Made by a program: the position numbers and the translations under genes
Notes under the pieces: model-generated
Databases searched by the model: none
Told to the model about the DNA's origin: nothing
The model's input: only the letters and a program-made list of their open reading frames with translations
NCBI GenBank assembly: GCA_937625935.1
Contig: OW569360.1
Location: 248,001-312,000, forward strand
Reading direction: 5' to 3'
DNA: 64,000 nucleotides
From: Tetramitus jugosus
Taxonomy: Eukaryota; Heterolobosea; Eutetramitea; Acrasida; Vahlkampfiidae
Shown here: positions 30,930-43,375 of the stretch, piece by piece
How positions within the stretch are numbered: position 1 is the first letter of the stretch
How the letters are laid out: each line of letters begins with the position of its first letter

Positions 30930-33900
30930 ATGTTCAAACAGTTGATTGAAAATGTCATGGGACAGCATGGAATTTCGCTCTCTCATCAGAAAGAATCAAC
31001 ATTTAACAACAACAATCATAGCAACGATGACAGCTGGACTCTAAAAATTGGAGATCAAATCTCATTGTGGGCCGAGACAAATGATGATGGAATTCCGGTC
31101 AATGTTTTCCTGTCGGCCAGCGGTGTCTCCTCTCAGCACATTCAAGTGAGTGGAATAGTGGCCGGGAAACACGACACACCCAGTAATTTCAAAGGTAAGC
31201 AAAATTTCACGAGGAACACCAAATATCGTACGATGTTTTTAAGTCTGTTTTTTGATGACGTCGTATACGTTGTGTGCATTGGATAATGACATTTGATATG
31301 TTTCTTTGTTTGTTGAATTAAATATATGATGCTTGTTTCACATGCGTGTATTGCAATATATTCAAGAGTGCGTTTTTGTTGTGCATTGTCAGAATCAGTA
31401 CACTGCCGCGACACGATATCAGAAGAAGCTCGAAATTGTCGGTGATCACGAAAAGAAGGAATCGACAACAGCGCTGTTCAAAAAGAAGAAGCAACAACTG
31501 AATGCTGCTGCGTCATCGAATCAACTGAAAGCAATTTCAACAGATGAAGGATCAAGCGACTTATCCAATGACAAGGATGACTTGGAAGATTTGAATCATC
31601 TGAGAATCAAGAGGGACAACGAAGTGATGCAGAATAAAATTGAATCAGAGAGACAAGTAGGAAAAGAAGTTCTCTATGGACAACCGATTCAACTCTTGCA
31701 TCTCAAGAGCAACAAGTTTCTAACTGCAGCCAGAGACAGTGCACAATTGCAGAAGGACTGTGTTCGATTGACATTGGATGAGAATGGAAATATGAGCAGC
31801 ATATTTTATATTGTTCCGACGTACAAGTATCAGATTGAAGGCCAGAGAGTCCTAATCAAAGATCTTGTTTATCTAATGAACCGAAAATCGGCGCAGTATA
31901 TTCACTTGAGTGAACACAAATTTGATTTACAGAGAAATGAAGTGAACATGAGTACCTCTTATTCTAAGTGGCGCATGAGGCTGTTTACTCCCTTTATAGA
32001 CCCGAATATAGCCAGAAGACACTTGAAAGCAGGAGATACTGTTCAACTCTATCATCAGTCATCAGGAGGTTGTTTGGAGGTCGATTTATCGGGATCGAAG
32101 TTCATACAGCTGTGCAAAAGAGATAGTACATTCTGCTCGAATAGTTTATTTGAAATAGAGTTGAGTGATCCATCACGTGGAGGTGTATTGAGCTGGGATA
32201 ACGTATATCGGTTTCGTCACGTCGCAACGAATCAATATCTAAGCATTCGACTTCAAATGGAAGATGATTTTTTGGACTCTCCAACAACTGAGAAGAAGAA
32301 GAAGACAAAGCTTGATGCACAAAGCAACTGGAGGCTTCTGAAACAAAAAATTCTAAAAGACGACATATCATCTCCAGGGACAGATGTGAAATCGCAATCG
32401 AAGGTATATGATTTAGTCGTTGATGATATTAGAGAGTCGAGTTCTCTGTTCACTATCCATCCCCCAAATCCGCTCCCAGGATGTATTCAGCTCGATCATT
32501 TCTTCAGAATATGTCACTATAGCTCTTGTACGTGGATTCGAACAAAGGAATATCAGGCGAGTACTAATCAAGATATATCTCCCACTACTGCAAAATGTAG
32601 AGAAATTGAGTGTGGTACCCAAATGATTGAAGATGATGTATTTCTTGTGAAGTTAGTTCCGCGACCGCTCACTCATGATTTAGCATTCGTGCAAGGAGCA
32701 GCAGCAACGTTGGATTATTTCATAGACAAACTAACTACGGGTACCCCCTATAGCAGAGGCGCGCTGAACAGAGTGAATAAGGCTCTATCCGAGCTGTGCC
32801 TCTTCTGCACAGAATCCAATGTTACAGATCCCATGCAACGTGAGGGTATACCACACACAAACCGTCAGAACTATCTACGAGAACAACTGATTCCTCAAAG
32901 GATCTTCACCATGCTAAGTCATCTGCGGTTTAGTATAGAGGAATTACAAATGGAGAAGTATCTCATGGAGAAGGATATCATCAAACTTTCATACAGATTT
33001 ATTAAGCAGTGCGTGAAGCAACATCCAACTAATGGACTCCACTTGATACCCTATATTAATTTTATTCAATCTCAGCTTTCATTGTCTGGTATTGGTGGTA
33101 TCAATGTATCACAAGCCTTGACTGAACTTCTCTCTAATAACTATTCCCTGTTGAACAGCATATCTCGAGGAGAGATCTCCCTATTTGTGGATCTACTATT
33201 CAATAATTCGCGAAGTTCAGACTACATTGCTTTTCTGAGTGCACTAGCCTGCACTAACGATAAGGCTGTTGTGAAGAATCAAGATATAATTCGAGATATG
33301 TTATTTAATGATGAAGAAAAGATGAAAAGCAAGCTCATTATACCGTACTTGCACGAAGACAAAGTTATGGTTAGTATAGACGGAGAAGTGATTCTTCTGA
33401 CACAATTTATTAATCATGCGCTCTCTGTTGGCTCAAGGGCCAAATATGGAAAGGATCTTCTGCAATATGCCGAAAATACTATCGAGTTATTCTCAAGGTT
33501 GTGTATGGGTCGAAACATGAACTCAATTCAGATCATTTCAAATATCATTGATATTAAGCTCATTGAGAAATGCATTGAAAATCCTGAACTGACACCAACA
33601 CTCAAATCGAGCTTCTGTCGACTTCTTCTCCATTGCTACATTAATCGACCTCCATTTGAACAGCTTCCATTGATCAAACTAACGAGATACCAACACAAAG
33701 AGAAGAAATCAGGGCCCAAAGTTGACGAATCATTTATGAATACCTTACAGCACATCAAAAACTTTATCCTGGGCTTCTTGTTCAACAACAGGAAACTAGA
33801 CAAGGCAAGTTTCGAGTTAAACACTTTTATTCTGAGTATTTTGAATGTCATTAAGTCAATGCTTCAATTTCGGATGATTTCCACAAGGATCGATGTTGGA

Positions 33901-36900
33901 AAACTAATGAAAACTATGCTGATGGTATTAAATGGTAGAGATGATGTATTTTACCAGTCTGAAATGACACCTCGCGAGCGGTTTATTAAGGATGAAAACA
34001 ACTCTATCATTACTGCTATCAAGCTTGAAATATGTAAGATATTTAATCTCCTCATAGACCACAGCATTAACAAAAAGATATCGTACGTCGTCAAGAGTTT
34101 GATGAGTGAAATTCAAGAAAAGAAGAGATTGGACGTTACTATTACCGACGAAAAGATATTTGATCCGGTACTTAAAAATCTGTGGCTTGAAGACAAGAGC
34201 AAGCACAGCACGCACTTAGATAAGGAGAAATTTACAGGAGAATTGTTTGCTGTGCTTCAGGACCTCCAAAACTATGAGAATCACACTCTAGCGAGCAGTG
34301 CACTAAATCTTCTGTTTCGTATCCATAACAGGAAGGAAGAATTGAGTGGCTTTCTCTTGAGAATTGAGATGTTAGTCTCTCGGGCTATGGTTGTTAGTTA
34401 CAATGAGCTCAACAATAATACTTCAAAATTACGAAATCTTATCGTTAGAGAAGGAGCACTTACGATAGAGGGTAGTGATGTGCAGAGAGCGAAACAACTT
34501 ATGGAGAGTCTCTGTAATGAAGCCGTTGCCACTGGTCGAAGAGCTCAACGTATCATGAGAAATCTGAAGGTTCATAGACTGGCACTAGAAACCCTTGATC
34601 GAAACTTCTATGACCCAGAGAGTAGAGAAATACTTTGGACATGGGCTATCCGTATTCTAACAGAATTTGTTCGAAATAATCCAGAAAACCAAAAGGTCAT
34701 CTACCCGTACTTGGAAAGTTTCTTTGCTAAACTTAGTCTTCCAGAAACCTGCAATCTATTGAGTGAAATTGTTCGAGAGAATCATTCCTTATGCGCATCC
34801 ATTGAAGAAAAGACTATCAGAAGTTATGTCCATGCAATGACCGAGCAGACACAACTCTGTCCACGTTTCTTAAAATTTCTTCGAACAATCATGCTTGTGG
34901 ATCGAAAACCTCTGAAAAAGAACCAAACATTTGTCATTAACAATCTGGTCCAACGTGAGAAAGATGTTATTGTGCTATTCTCGGGTAAAGCAGGAGGCAG
35001 AGAACTGAAGAAGCGGATTGAAAAGAAGGAGCACATTACAGAGCCGCAAGGTATCTTGAACTATCATATCGAACTCCTTTACTTGTTCTGTGATTGTGCT
35101 GCTGGTGCGAGTCACGTTGCTGAAGTCAAACTTCAATCTCTGTTGAGCATTGATATTGTGATGGAGCATCTTACTGACCCAGATCTTACCCCAGCAATCA
35201 GAAATCCCCTCATTCGTTTCCTAAATGAAGTATACATCAACACAGAAAAAGAGGTTTCTCTCTTTGCTGCCAATACTGCCGAGAAAATGTGGGTACTAAT
35301 CAACATGATGCAATTAGAGATACGGTCTTTTGTTTCAAGAACTGGAAAACCAAAGATTTCTCGCGAATTACCATTGACAGAATCAACAAGTACTGCTCTC
35401 TCATCAAATATTGATGATCTGTTTGTTGATTCGATTCGAGAGGTTGATACCCAGTATATTTATCAGGTGATTCTGCCGTTCATCTATATGTACTATGCAA
35501 AGCATTTTGGTAAGAGTTTCTCATTCCAAAAGCACCATGAGGCTGTTTGTATGAAGCTCCTCGAGGTACTCAGGCTCCTTTATCAACAAACTGCTCACCC
35601 TGACCAAAGAGTAGCAATTCAGAAATGTGCTGAAGCTATGTATAAGAAACCTCTAAATGTGGCCAATTGTTCAAAGGAGATAAGCGACTTCATTAGGATC
35701 AAAATTCAATCGCAAAAATCCAAAATGAATACAGAGTTTGAGAGAAGAGTAGACCGTATTCTAGATGAGAGAGATGAACAATTGTGCAGAGCACTTTATG
35801 CTCACTTGATGCAATTAGAATCACTTTTGATTAAGGACTCAGATATTGTGAAAGCTAGCCGAATTTTCCACAATGAAGCAGATCTGAAAAATTTAGTGTA
35901 TGTGCTCCGAACAAATAATCAACTCGGATTTGGTGAGCATACTGAAACAACAATGGTCAATTGTCTTAGGGTATTGCAAATTGTGATTCGAGATGTTATT
36001 GATAACCAAACGGGTCAGAATCAAAAGAACATGGCAATAATAACTGATCTTCTTCAGAAAATGCTTCGAGTCGACTGCCATATGTTGGTGATAGAACTAA
36101 TTTGTTGCTCTAAGAACAAAATTGTGAAAGAAGCACTTAATCTAGGTGTACTTCTCTTATTTGAGGGGAATAATATGGTACAAAACAAATTTCTTCAGGC
36201 ATTCATGGAAACTGACAGTGACTTATTCTTTATTTCACTTAGAGACCGTATTCGCTATGCAATCAAGGAGATTAAAATAAGAAGAGATATACTTAAAAAG
36301 AGTCGCGCTCGCCAGCAGGCCTTAAATGAAACCAGAATTATTCACCACGGTCCAAAGCAAAGCCAGGAAGAAACTATATTTGTGGAATCAGGATTCATTA
36401 TTGAAATATTGCGATTCCTTCAATTGTTAACTGAAGGACACAACTTAGCAATGCAAGAGTACTTAAATACTCAAATATTTGGAAACACGTCCATCAATTT
36501 AATTGATGAATGCTTACAATATCTACTGGCACTTGAAGACTACATTGATTCTAGTACAATTCCAATTGCAATCCAATGTTTCGAAACATTGACCGAATTT
36601 ATTCAAGGACCTTGCAATATGAATCAAACTGACATTGGAATGAACTCAAAATTCTACCTGATGATAGATGGACTTCTACAAGACGAATTCAATAATCATC
36701 CCATCCTGTCGATCGATGTGCTCAAACTTCAGAAAAAGGCCGTTATGACACTCATCTCTATGCTCGAAGGCCATACCAATGTACACCTGTACATGCTGAT
36801 GAGAAACTGTATCCCTATCAACACACTTAAATCTGCTTTGCTTCAAGCAGCCATGTGTAGATCAGGAATGAACGATGATATGCTACAATCTCGAGTGTAC

Positions 36901-38625
36901 AAGGAGCACCAAGCTATTAAACAGGATCAGCAAGCTATCCACTTGAATAAGCGCGAAGTAGTAACCAAGCTGAAAAAGAAGTATGAAGGCCTCGGTGTTT
37001 CTCTCTACATTCTATTGCGTACCCTAATGGATAAGCAGCTCTCAATCAATGAGAAGGTGGATGATGACCTTCACACATGGTTCAACTCAAACAACAATAC
37101 CCTATCCTATTTCAAGTCTGCAGTCGCACGGATAGAAGTATCCAGAAGTAATCAACTGGAAAGACTGTACTTTGTCAAACCAGATATTAGCAGCAATTTG
37201 ATCGAATCAACAAAACGAGCATTTCTTTATGAATGTGATCGAGATTCACCTCAAATCAAACACCGTGAGCTATTCGAAGCAACAAATAAGTTCCGTATTG
37301 AGATGGAACACTATGATGTATTCAAATGGAACTCAATCTCTCAAGCGAACGCCTTCCTCCTCAACTCATTCAAGGTGGTCATCTGGAGTTTTATGGAAAA
37401 ATATTTTGGAGAGTTTAAGCTATTTGTATTCCTCATCTCTCTGCTCTTGAATATAATATTTTGTTGTGGGTGGAAGCAAATGCATGATATAGAGGCATTT
37501 GAAGTTCTAGTTCCAGGCTCCTCAGTCACATCAACATCAGAACTGACCGGTGGATACACATACAGACAGTTTGAGATAGCAATATTTGCCCTCGGAATAG
37601 TGCAGATCCTTCTATCGTTGACTGTGTTTGTAGTGCATGTCTCCTTTTTCGCACAACTCAAAATCAAGAAGCAATTCGATATTGGAAGGACTCAGAAGTG
37701 GTCTGATCTCGAGTGGAACTGGCAATTTGTTTCAAATTACATCTATTTCTCCCTTGCAGATAGAGACTTTTGGTGGTATGTGATCCATCTAGCGATCTGC
37801 ATTATAGGATGGGCTGTGACACCTGCAGTGTATTGTCTGTTACTATTTGAAGTTGCTCTGAGATCACAAAGCTTGGTCAATGTTTTAAATGCCGTCAGAC
37901 TGAACATGAAGCAGCTAATTTTGACTGGTGTTCTCATGTCCTTTGCTGTTCTTTTCTTTGTTGTACTGTACTTTGTTTACAAGCATCACGCCTACTACAG
38001 TATAGGAAAGGAAGGACAACCGCTACATTCGTGCGAATCCATGTGGAGATGTGTTCAGTCTTATATGTATTTCACTCTGAGAAGCGAGGGCATGCCTGAA
38101 GGTGGTAATTATCTTAATATGCCAATCTATATCGACTTTCCCAGATCCATTATTGATGTAACCTACACATTTATTGTGCCGATTGTGCTGATGGAAATTG
38201 TCTTTGGTGTGATCCTTGACTCATTTGCCGAGCTGAGAAAGGAGAGAGAAGAAAAGGAATTGTTAATCCAAACGAGATGTTTCATCTGTGATATTGAGAA
38301 GCAGAGATTCGACATGAGAGCAAACGAAAATATTACTTTCGTGGGACACACGAAGCACGACCACAACATGTGGAACTATGTCTTCTTCCTCATTTATCTC
38401 TTCTCCAAAGATTATACGAAGTTCACTGGTACTGAGCACTACATTTTCAACCTTGCACGCAAAGAAGATACAAGTTTCTTCCCTTGTTTGAGATCTCTCA
38501 CATTAGAAGAATCAGATCTAAGACTACGAAGAAGAAACAAGTTGCAAGGAGATCAAAAGAAGGACAAAGCAGAGGTGAAGAAACATAAGAAACAAAAAAC
38601 AGGACAAGACGACAAGGATCAATAA
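30930..38625 (+). CDS. Inositol 1,4,5-trisphosphate receptor-type calcium channel
   Basis: Two exons, 30930-31194 and 31367-38625, joined over a 172-nt GTAAGC...AAG intron to give NFKECVFVVHCQNQY, which matches the animal IP3R N-terminus; 2507 aa. The beta-trefoil suppressor region reads KIGDQISLWAET and QLLHLKSNKFLT; the second trefoil/MIR part includes GDTVQLYHQSSGG and FRHVATNQYLSI. RIH and helical domains fill the middle (for example SSFCRLLLHCYINRPP). At about 2100-2390 are the transmembrane helices, the S6-like IVPIVLMEIVFGVILDSFAEL and the cytosolic zinc-like finger CFICDIEKQRF...H..H. The family releases Ca2+ from the ER. The pore filter differs from the usual GGGVGD; here it reads RSEGMPEGGN (about residue 2326). 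Confidence 0.92.
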
Positions 38626-38626
38626 A

Positions 38627-41600
38627 TCAACTTTCGTGTTTATCTGCATCAATAACTGTTCCAGTCACGAGTGGAATTGATTCTATCGGTGATAACCGCC
38701 TCCTCTTCTCAGATGGATCATCTTCATTCGAACATTCACCCGCATTTCTGTCCCATAAAGTCTGATGCGACCGCTTTTGTGGGGATGAACCCTTTCCATT
38801 GAATTGGATTACGAGTGGATGATTTTGATGATTCTTTGTTTCGTCGGTGTTGCTCTCTTCTTTCGCTATAAAATCATCATCCTCTTCCTCCTCTTTCTTT
38901 CCCTTTCCGTGCGCTAGAGAATGAAAATATGCCTCTTCATCAGCTATCTCCATGCCCGAATCTGCAGTTCCTTGCTCCCCGACAGCTTCAGTTGTATTGC
39001 TCTGCTCCTCATCGCTCTCATCAAAATATGATTCATCTTGATCACTCTTTAACTCAGCAATCACCTTTGGCTCGTGAACTACAGCGTCAGATGATTCATT
39101 TTCACTCTGCAAAGATATAAGCGCTTGAAAAGTTTCTACATAATCGACTTTCTCAAAATCGGTTCGATAGTTTGTTACCACGTACTTGATCAATCGCTTT
39201 ACATTCTCCTTACAAATAAAATCGAAGAGATGAATGATTGCAGAGTTAATTAGATTGTACTTATCTGCATTTTGTCTCCACACTTTCATAATATAATCAA
39301 ACAAATTGTGCCTGATGATATAGCTATTGTAGAATACATCATGGAGCGAAATGCACACTCTAAAGAACCGTATGATTGCTACAATAATTGTGATATTCGG
39401 AGTTAGCCTCAATACATTACATAACACGAAGAATTATTCTGAAGGAATTCTTACCTAAAATGAGATCTTTCTGCGTTTCTGTTTCCAATAGCCACAACGC
39501 CTTTTTCAAAATATTATTGTTTGTTATAAAGCGCTTACTCATGTACGCATGATTTTGTACAGTAAATGAAAATATCTCCAACACATGAATCTTTGCCGAT
39601 GTCGAATATTGATCTGGGTGCATCAAGGGAGACATCAACAGAGCCATTGATCGCTCCGAATAAAACATTTTTAGCACCACATCCTTCTTGTCCATCATAA
39701 TACCAGGATCAAGAATATTTTTGAGAACATCAGTGAGAGAATCCTGAATTCCCAGCTCTACCTCATCAACGATTCCATGAATAATTGATTCTAACAACGT
39801 GGAACCACCGTTATTCTCAGAAATAACTGGCTCTTGATCGGCTATATATGTCCGAATTAATACAGGGTCGCTCGCCAACAGCGAAGTTAGCAGTTCAGCA
39901 CTAATGTATGATATCAGTACATAAATCCAAGGTTAATGTCAAACAAATCAATTGCAACATGTGAAACAAAATCTTAACTAATATTCAGCAGCAATCCACA
40001 CATACCATATATGACGAACAATCTCATCACTAGATCTGAGTTTTGATTCAATCACTTGCAATAAGCCATTGCTAGTCAGCTTCAAAAATACCTCACTTCT
40101 GATTCCAACACATGACCTCAGAAGTAAGTTGTACTCTTGCAGGAATTTGATTGCATCCCTCAACTCTTCTGGCTTTGTATCATTTGATCTGATCAGTGAA
40201 AATAGATTACCCAGGAATTCACCATCATCCTTTATCGCATTTACAATCGCTGCATTATTTGAATTGATCAATTGATTCAAGGCTGCAAAAGTAGTGTCAT
40301 CCAACACTCTCGGCAGCACAGTATCCTTTAGATATTGAACTTGAAAAGTCTGATGAATCTTGTCGACGATAGACCGATCAGCAAAAGGAATCACCTCCTT
40401 AAATACGACTACTCTTTGCAAATAATCTCGATGGTTTGCTTTCTGAACAGGAAGACTCGGATCGTACTCCAAAATACCCATCAACCGTATGACATTTTCC
40501 TTATCAAACAACACTCTCAACACTTGTTGACTATCCAATGAGACTAAAGGAGAGATACATCATGTGAATGTTGGTAAGAGAATATAACCTTCCATACACA
40601 AAAGAAACCAAGTGATACATACTCAGCAATTTAAATATAATGAATAGGACTCTTAATGAATCAACATCTTCCATCTCCTCTGCTCGATCAAACACTCGAA
40701 AATACTTTTCCAAAAAAGTTGGTTCCAGCACAGACTTGACCAGAGAGGCACCACCACAATCTTGCATCATTTTAAAAATGGTGGCCAAATTGCCCAATTC
40801 AGGATCAGGTAGCTCAGCAGGCACCACATTTTCATCGTCTTCATCCATTCCGTGATGATTCTCTCTTCGCGCTTCATCAAATTGCATTGCAATAATGTCT
40901 TTGCTATCGGGTTCTCTGCCCTGTATCGTTCGAATCTCGTCCCACACTTGTTGACAACCTTCGCTCTCTTGGAAGCTCAGTGCCATGTCTACAGAGAGCT
41001 CAGCATCATTCCACACGATGAGCGACTCGCCCTGTAAGTGATAGATATCGTCTTGCGAAATGACTGACTCCAGCAGTTTTGCATTGTCTGTTTCTGATAT
41101 CATCACTAGACACATTTCTTCCTTTTCCTATTATTGGTGCATAAGTGTCGAAGAATATCAATTGAATGGCAGACACACAACAAGAAAGAGTAGAGTTGAG
41201 AGAGAGAGAGATTGTGTGTGAGTAAATTCGTGTTTGTCATTCGATTATTTGCATGCAAGAAAAGCTTCACACATGTCACCACAGCAAAAAAAAACAAGAG
41301 GAAAATTTGTGTGTTGAGGATATTAAAAAATGAGATGATGGATCTAACCTTGATGAAATCACAGGATACGTGACCTGTTCCCTGATCGTCCCATTTACCA
41401 TTATCGCCCAAAAAATACAGTTTTACACGACGCATCACACTCTTCTCAACATGATACTCTGTTGTATCATGTTTTCTGGATGATGATGATATGTTTGATG
41501 TGTCAGAATCATCATCATGATCATACAGATCATCGTTGTCAGTTGTTGTTGTTGTTGTAGTACTAGTAGTAGTAGTCGACATTGTGGTCATTGTGTTGTG

Positions 41601-41810
41601 TTCGTTGGACTGACTTTCGTCATCACCTGTTGACTTTAGTTGTTGGTTGTTTGACCGTGTTTGGTCCTCTTCTTCATGACTGCTATCAGTTTCATTTTGT
41701 TGTTGTTTTTCTTGTTCTGTTGTTATGGTCACATGGTTGTTGTTGTCTTCATTCGTGTTTTGTTGTTCGCTATCGTGCATCTGTAGTTCATCATCCTTGT
41801 TATTACTCAT
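38627..41810 (-). CDS. Protein phosphatase 4 regulatory subunit 3 (SMEK/PP4R3)
   Basis: Five exons: 41810-41349, 41127-40623, 40543-40006, 39900-39455 and 39378-38627, with introns of 221, 79, 105 and 76 nt; 900 aa. An Asn/Thr/Asp-rich leader of about 125 residues precedes the EVH1/PH-like domain (MRRVKLYFLGDNGKWDDQGT, GESLIVWNDAELS, ALSFQESEGCQQVW). The SMK-1/DUF625 region follows (LMGILEYDPSL, VVFKEVIPFADRSIVDKIHQ, NSYIIRHNLFDYIMK, SAIIHLFDFI), ending in an acidic tail with a KRRR motif. Each splice was chosen because it restores collinearity with animal SMEK. Exon 2 could instead begin at 41121. The subunit targets PP4 to substrates in DNA-damage and other signalling. Its stop lies 1 nt from that of the IP3 receptor. 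Confidence 0.92.
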
Positions 41811-42021
41811 GCTTGATACAAAAACAACAATAATTTGTGGAATGGTGATTTGTGATGATGTGCAACCGTTTCTGATGATGGAGCTTTAATTCGACTGTTT
41901 GTTCGAATTTTTCGTTAGGAAATTTAAAAATGGAGAATTAGATGATGACATCAAAAAAACAACAACGATTTTACACAGCATATTTTAGCAAGAATGTTTA
42001 TTGCAATAAGCGAAAAAATAT

Positions 42022-42390
42022 TTAGTCGCAGATGGTAACTTCGACTTCAACGTTAGCTTCCATATTGATAGATGTGATGTCCTTGACGGTAGAAGCGCTC
42101 AAGTTGTGCAAATCGATGAGTCTCTTGTGGACTCTCATCTCGAAACGGTCCCAAGTGTTGGTACCCTCACCGCAAGGTGACTTTCTAGTGACGATTCTCA
42201 AAACCTTTGTTGGGAGTCTGACTGGGCCCTTAACTCTCAATTGCTTGTTCTTAGCTTCTCTAACAAGATCAGCACAGACTCTTTCCAAAGCCTTGTGGTC
42301 TCTTCCGGAGAGAGTGATTCTGAGTTTCTTGATAAGGGCTTCTTGTGGTTGTTCAGCTTCAGTTGCTTGCTTTTTGACGAAGTTGCTCAT
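42022..42390 (-). CDS. RPS20: 40S ribosomal protein S20 (uS10)
   Basis: Single exon, 122 aa, close to the usual length. The uS10 core is visible: [53 protein letters not shown] and HKRLIDLHN. It belongs to the small-subunit head near the decoding site. A canonical AATAAA follows the stop in the transcript sense (near 42001-42007). Codon choice is more restricted than in its neighbours, as expected for a highly expressed gene. Confidence 0.97.
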   Translation of the reverse strand: MSNFVKKQATEAEQPQEALIKKLRITLSGRDHKALERVCADLVREAKNKQLRVKGPVRLPTKVLRIVTRKSPCGEGTNTWDRFEMRVHKRLIDLHNLSASTVKDITSINMEANVEVEVTICD

Positions 42391-42760
42391 TCTATTATAA
42401 TATCACATAGTAACGACAATATTGAAAGAAGCGAATTAGAATCGTGATCATTTGAGTGTGGTGACATATTTATTCATCATCATTTCGTTCATGTCACAGT
42501 GTGAAAGTCCATCGGTACATACATGTTGTGTGAGTGCTTGTTATGACTTTGTTTTTTTGTGTTTTTCTCTTTTGTGAGTTTTTCGCAAGTCAACCCAACT
42601 CACCGACTTTACAATGTCGTAGAATTACCAGCATACCCCGATTGTCGGCAAGGTTGCACAAACAAATGATCACTACAACCACTTCCTCTTCTATTGCCTG
42701 AGAAAGTAGCTCCACGATATCTGAACATCACCCAACACCGATCTTGAATTTTATCAAAAA
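42391..42760. other. Divergent intergenic region between RPS20 and OSTC
   Basis: About 370 bp serving both promoters. No coding frame of note and no RNA gene that I can recognise. Confidence 0.45.
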
Positions 42761-43222
42761 ATGGATCCTTTGACACCCATCTTCCGCTCTATTTACTCTG
42801 TCATCCCTGCACCCAATTTGAAGCTCAAGCTTCCTTCGATTTTTGAGAAGGGTCTTCCAAGAATGACGATCTTTGCTCTCATGATTGTATCCTACTTCTT
42901 TGTGCTATCTGGTGTGATTTATGACATAATCAACGAACCACCTTCAGTTGGAAGCGAAAGAGACGACAAGGGTCGCATAAGACCAGTTGTGATCTTGGAG
43001 TACAGAATGAACGCACAATACATGATTGAGGGTTTCAGTGCTGGACTTATGTTTGTCTTGGGAGGATTGGGATTCCTCTTGTCGAATTGGGCTGCTGGTG
43101 CCAACTTTCCTGAGAAGTATCGCTACATGGCGTTCACGCTCGGTGGTTTGCTGATTGTGGGTGCCTACAACATGAATATCACTTTTTTGAAACTAAAGGT
43201 ACCAGGTTATGGCCAGAAGTAA
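42761..43222 (+). CDS. OSTC: Oligosaccharyltransferase complex subunit OSTC
   Basis: Single exon, 153 aa. Collinear with animal OSTC/DC2: PNLKLKLPSIFEKGLPRMTI at the start, the first membrane span FALMIVSYFFVLSGVIYDII (about 45-64), then EPPSVGSERDDKGRIRPV, and QYMIEGFSAGLMFVLGGLGF leading through the second span. A third hydrophobic segment lies at about 125-142, and it ends with KLKVPGYGQK. OSTC is an accessory ER membrane subunit that connects the OST complex to the translocon for co-translational N-glycosylation. AATAAAATG directly follows the stop codon. Confidence 0.93.
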   Translation: MDPLTPIFRSIYSVIPAPNLKLKLPSIFEKGLPRMTIFALMIVSYFFVLSGVIYDIINEPPSVGSERDDKGRIRPVVILEYRMNAQYMIEGFSAGLMFVLGGLGFLLSNWAAGANFPEKYRYMAFTLGGLLIVGAYNMNITFLKLKVPGYGQK

Positions 43223-43375
43223 ATAAAATGACATTGTACTTTTTTCGTGTCGCTCAAGGAGTCCTCTTGGCGTTCTCAAAGTTTCCACACAGGCAAAAAT
43301 TCCAGATTGTATATTTTTATTGATAAAGTTATGATGATAGAATATTGTGTGACGGATGTGTGAGGTGCAGGTATC

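Noticed and set aside
31333-31366. ATG 31333 as a separate start of the large IP3R exon
   Set aside because: The sequence before 31367 is intron. Splicing 31194 to 31367 restores the conserved N-terminal NFKECVF, so both exons belong to one gene.
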